From the NCBI GenBank assembly GCA_022340315.1, contig JAJDOD010000106.1, positions 1 through 33,163 of the forward strand: a stretch of DNA of 33,163 nt. Reading direction: 5' to 3'. Shown piece after piece: positions 31,512-33,163 of the stretch (positions are counted from its first letter, which is position 1; each line of letters begins with the position of its first letter). The DNA comes from Silicimonas sp. (GTDB taxonomy: Bacteria > Pseudomonadota > Alphaproteobacteria > Rhodobacterales > Rhodobacteraceae). The position numbers and the translations under genes are program-made. The notes below the pieces were generated by a model. It did not search any database. It worked only from the letters and a program-made list of their open reading frames with translations, and had not been told where the DNA came from.

Positions 31512-32936
31512 ATGACGCAAACTGCCCCGTTTCGCCCTTTCGAGACCCTCATCGACGGGACCCGCGCTCTCGGATTGCTGCGCGAGGCCGTCGCGGGCGC
31601 CGATGATGGCGAGCTTTTCCTTGAAAGGAAGCGCGCCGAGGTGCTGGCCTTCGACGACGGCCGCATCCGCACCGCCAGCTACAACGCGTCCGAGGGATTC
31701 GGCCTGCGCGCGGTGTGCGGCGAGACGGCCGGTTACGCCCATTCGACCGAGATCAGCGAGGCCGCGCTGCGCCGTGCGGTCGAGACCGCGCGCCTTGCCG
31801 TGGGCGATGGCGGAGGCACGGTTGCAGATGCGCCCCTGCCCACGAACCGCCGCCTGTATTCCGACGATGACCCGATCTCCGGGGTCGAATTTCCCGTCAA
31901 GGTCGAAACACTCCAGGAAATCGACGCCTTCGCCCGCACCCGCGATCCTCGCGTGGTTCAGGTGTCGGCAACGCTCTCGGCCTCGTTGCAGGAGGTCGTC
32001 ATCCTCCGTCCCGAGGGTGGTGCGGTCACCGACACCCGGCCCCTGACGCGGCTCAGCATAAATCTCATCGTCGAGGAGAACGGCCGCCGCGAAAGCGGCA
32101 GCGCCGGCGGCGGCGGGCGGCTCGCGCTCGATGGCCTGATCGACCCCGCGCACTGGAAGGCGATGGTGGACGAGGCGCTGCGCATCGCGTTGGTCAACCT
32201 TCAGGCCGAACCCGCGCCCGCTGGCGTCATGGACGTGGCGCTTGGCGCAGGCTGGCCGGGCATCCTTCTGCACGAGGCCATCGGCCACGGGCTCGAAGGC
32301 GACTTCAACCGCAAGAAGTCCTCGGCCTTCGCCGGCCTCATGGGCCAGCAGATCGCGTCAAAGGGCGTCACCGTGCTTGACGACGGCACCATCCCCGACC
32401 GCCGCGGCTCGATCACCGTTGATGACGAGGGCACGCCCTCGGGCAAGAACACCCTGATCGAGGACGGCGTGCTCGTGGGCTACATGCAGGACCGGCAGAA
32501 CGCCCGGTTGATGGGCGTTGAACCTACCGGCAACGGCCGCCGCGAAAGCCATGCCCACGCACCCATGCCACGCATGACCAACACCTACATGCTGAGCGGC
32601 GACGCCAAACCCGAGGATATCGTGGCCGAGGTCAAGGACGGCATCTACGCGGTCGGCTTCGGCGGCGGCCAGGTCGACATCACCAACGGCAAGTTCGTCT
32701 TCTCCTGCACCGAGGCCTACCGCGTGAAGAACGGCAAGGTCGGCGCGCCCATCAAAGGGGCGACGCTGATCGGAGACGGCGCCACCGCGCTGCAGAAGAT
32801 TCGAGCCGTCGGCAACGACATGGCGCTTGATCCAGGCATCGGCATGTGCGGCAAGGCGGGCCAATGGGTGCCGGTCGGCGTCGGGCAGCCGACACTTCTG
32901 ATCGGCGGGCTGACCGTCGGCGGCGCGGCGGCCTAG
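31512..32936 (+). CDS. tldD: metalloprotease TldD
   Basis: TldD forms a zinc-dependent heterodimeric protease with TldE/PmbA that digests unfolded peptides and matures some modified peptides. The start chosen gives 474 residues. The metal site HEAIGH is at 254-259 in LLHEAIGHGLEGDFNRK. Other TldD marks are ASEGFGLRAV, TVDDEGTPSGKNTLIEDGVLVGYMQDRQNA, and the C-terminal CGKAGQWVPVGVGQPTLLIGGLTVGG. In-frame ATGs exist at 31485 and 31494. ATG 31512 is favoured because AAAGG (31497-31501) precedes it and MTQTAPFRPFE is a natural N-terminus, but the earlier starts cannot be excluded. tldE is not in the window. The stop TAG shares the palindrome CTAG with the stop of the convergent gene. Confidence 0.94.
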   Translation: MTQTAPFRPFETLIDGTRALGLLREAVAGADDGELFLERKRAEVLAFDDGRIRTASYNASEGFGLRAVCGETAGYAHSTEISEAALRRAVETARLAVGDGGGTVADAPLPTNRRLYSDDDPISGVEFPVKVETLQEIDAFARTRDPRVVQVSATLSASLQEVVILRPEGGAVTDTRPLTRLSINLIVEENGRRESGSAGGGGRLALDGLIDPAHWKAMVDEALRIALVNLQAEPAPAGVMDVALGAGWPGILLHEAIGHGLEGDFNRKKSSAFAGLMGQQIASKGVTVLDDGTIPDRRGSITVDDEGTPSGKNTLIEDGVLVGYMQDRQNARLMGVEPTGNGRRESHAHAPMPRMTNTYMLSGDAKPEDIVAEVKDGIYAVGFGGGQVDITNGKFVFSCTEAYRVKNGKVGAPIKGATLIGDGATALQKIRAVGNDMALDPGIGMCGKAGQWVPVGVGQPTLLIGGLTVGGAAA

Positions 32937-33163
32937 CTCTCGGCTTCGGCATCGAATTTCTGAAGATCCGGCGCGCCCATCTCGCGATAGGCCTGACCGG
33001 CAGGCAGCGCGCCATCGTCGATCTCGATCGCCGCCAGACGAATGTTGTGCGACAGAACGTCGAGGTCATCCTCGCCGTGATCCGGATCCATCGGAATCAT
33101 CACGGTTCGCGCCAGAATATCCAGCGATGTCTCACCGAAGCCTTGCGGTAAATCCCGCCGCAA
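32933..33163 (-). CDS. C-terminal part of an unidentified protein
   Basis: A minus-strand frame enters from the right edge and ends at TAG 32935-32933, giving the last 77 or so residues of a longer protein. The start is outside the window. The tail contains SLDILARTVMIPMDPDHGED and NIRLAAIEIDDG. The LARTVMIPM segment reminds me of the C-terminus of DegT/DnrJ-type PLP-dependent aminotransferases, where a similar hydrophobic strand precedes the final helix, but this is weak and I would not assign a function. The gene converges with tldD and the two share four bases at their stops. Confidence 0.6.
   Translation of the reverse strand: MRRDLPQGFGETSLDILARTVMIPMDPDHGEDDLDVLSHNIRLAAIEIDDGALPAGQAYREMGAPDLQKFDAEAES

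Noticed and set aside
31347-32288. In-frame upstream extension of ctaC for 314 codons
   Set aside because: The extension lies opposite tldD and would bury the CtaC signal peptide. The ATG at 31346 is the natural start.
1-33163. CRISPR arrays, tRNA or rRNA genes, insertion sequences, phage genes
   Set aside because: No regularly spaced repeats, tRNA-like cloverleaf, transposase motif or integrase was seen anywhere in the window.

Overview
The window is GC-rich, densely packed chromosomal DNA, most likely from an alphaproteobacterium of the Rhodobacterales (Roseobacter/Rhodobacter group). The evidence is the gene orders rsmI <> penicillin-binding-protein activator and glnD-murJ, the cytochrome oxidase order ctaC-ctaB-small protein-ctaG-ctaE-SURF1 continuing into thrC and an M16 peptidase, the DUF1285 protein beside a MoxR/DUF58 cluster, and a GC-hairpin intergenic element of a kind I recall from this group. 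I found no tRNA, rRNA, insertion sequence, prophage or CRISPR. No gap between genes exceeds 300 bases.

Layout. 1-383 (-) is the 5' part of rsmI, divergent from a lipoprotein PBP activator (463-1629). That gene overlaps glnD (nitrogen sensing), which is followed by murJ (lipid II flippase). A degenerate rhomboid converges on murJ. Rightwards follow trpS, an unidentified secreted protein with an EF-hand-like loop, trpB and a small methyltransferase. 11154-18536 (-) is one long probable operon read as MoxR AAA+ ATPase, DUF58, BatA-N/DUF4159 membrane protein, VWA/GATase-like membrane protein, and an unidentified 147-aa protein. A DUF1285 gene diverges from it, followed by cyclopropane-fatty-acid synthase.

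20538-24487 is a mixed accessory stretch. It holds a winged-helix/TPR regulator divergent from a 67-aa small protein, an AroQ-like protein lacking several family residues, a CPBP membrane protease and a GNAT acetyltransferase. 24487-31346 (-) is a tightly coupled unit for aa3-type cytochrome c oxidase (subunit II, heme O synthase, a 59-aa membrane protein, CtaG, subunit III, SURF1) running into thrC, an M16 processing peptidase and the GNAT gene. tldD diverges from it, and the C-terminal part of an unidentified minus-strand gene closes the window.

Themes are envelope biogenesis (PBP activator, MurJ, MoxR cluster, Cfa), nitrogen and amino-acid metabolism (GlnD, TrpS, TrpB, ThrC) and respiration. 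The best candidates for something little described are the five-gene MoxR cluster with its uneven VWA metal sites, two copies of an intergenic element that carries its own ribosome-binding site and start codon in one copy, a rhomboid that appears to have lost both catalytic residues, and an AroQ paralogue that may not be a dehydroquinase.
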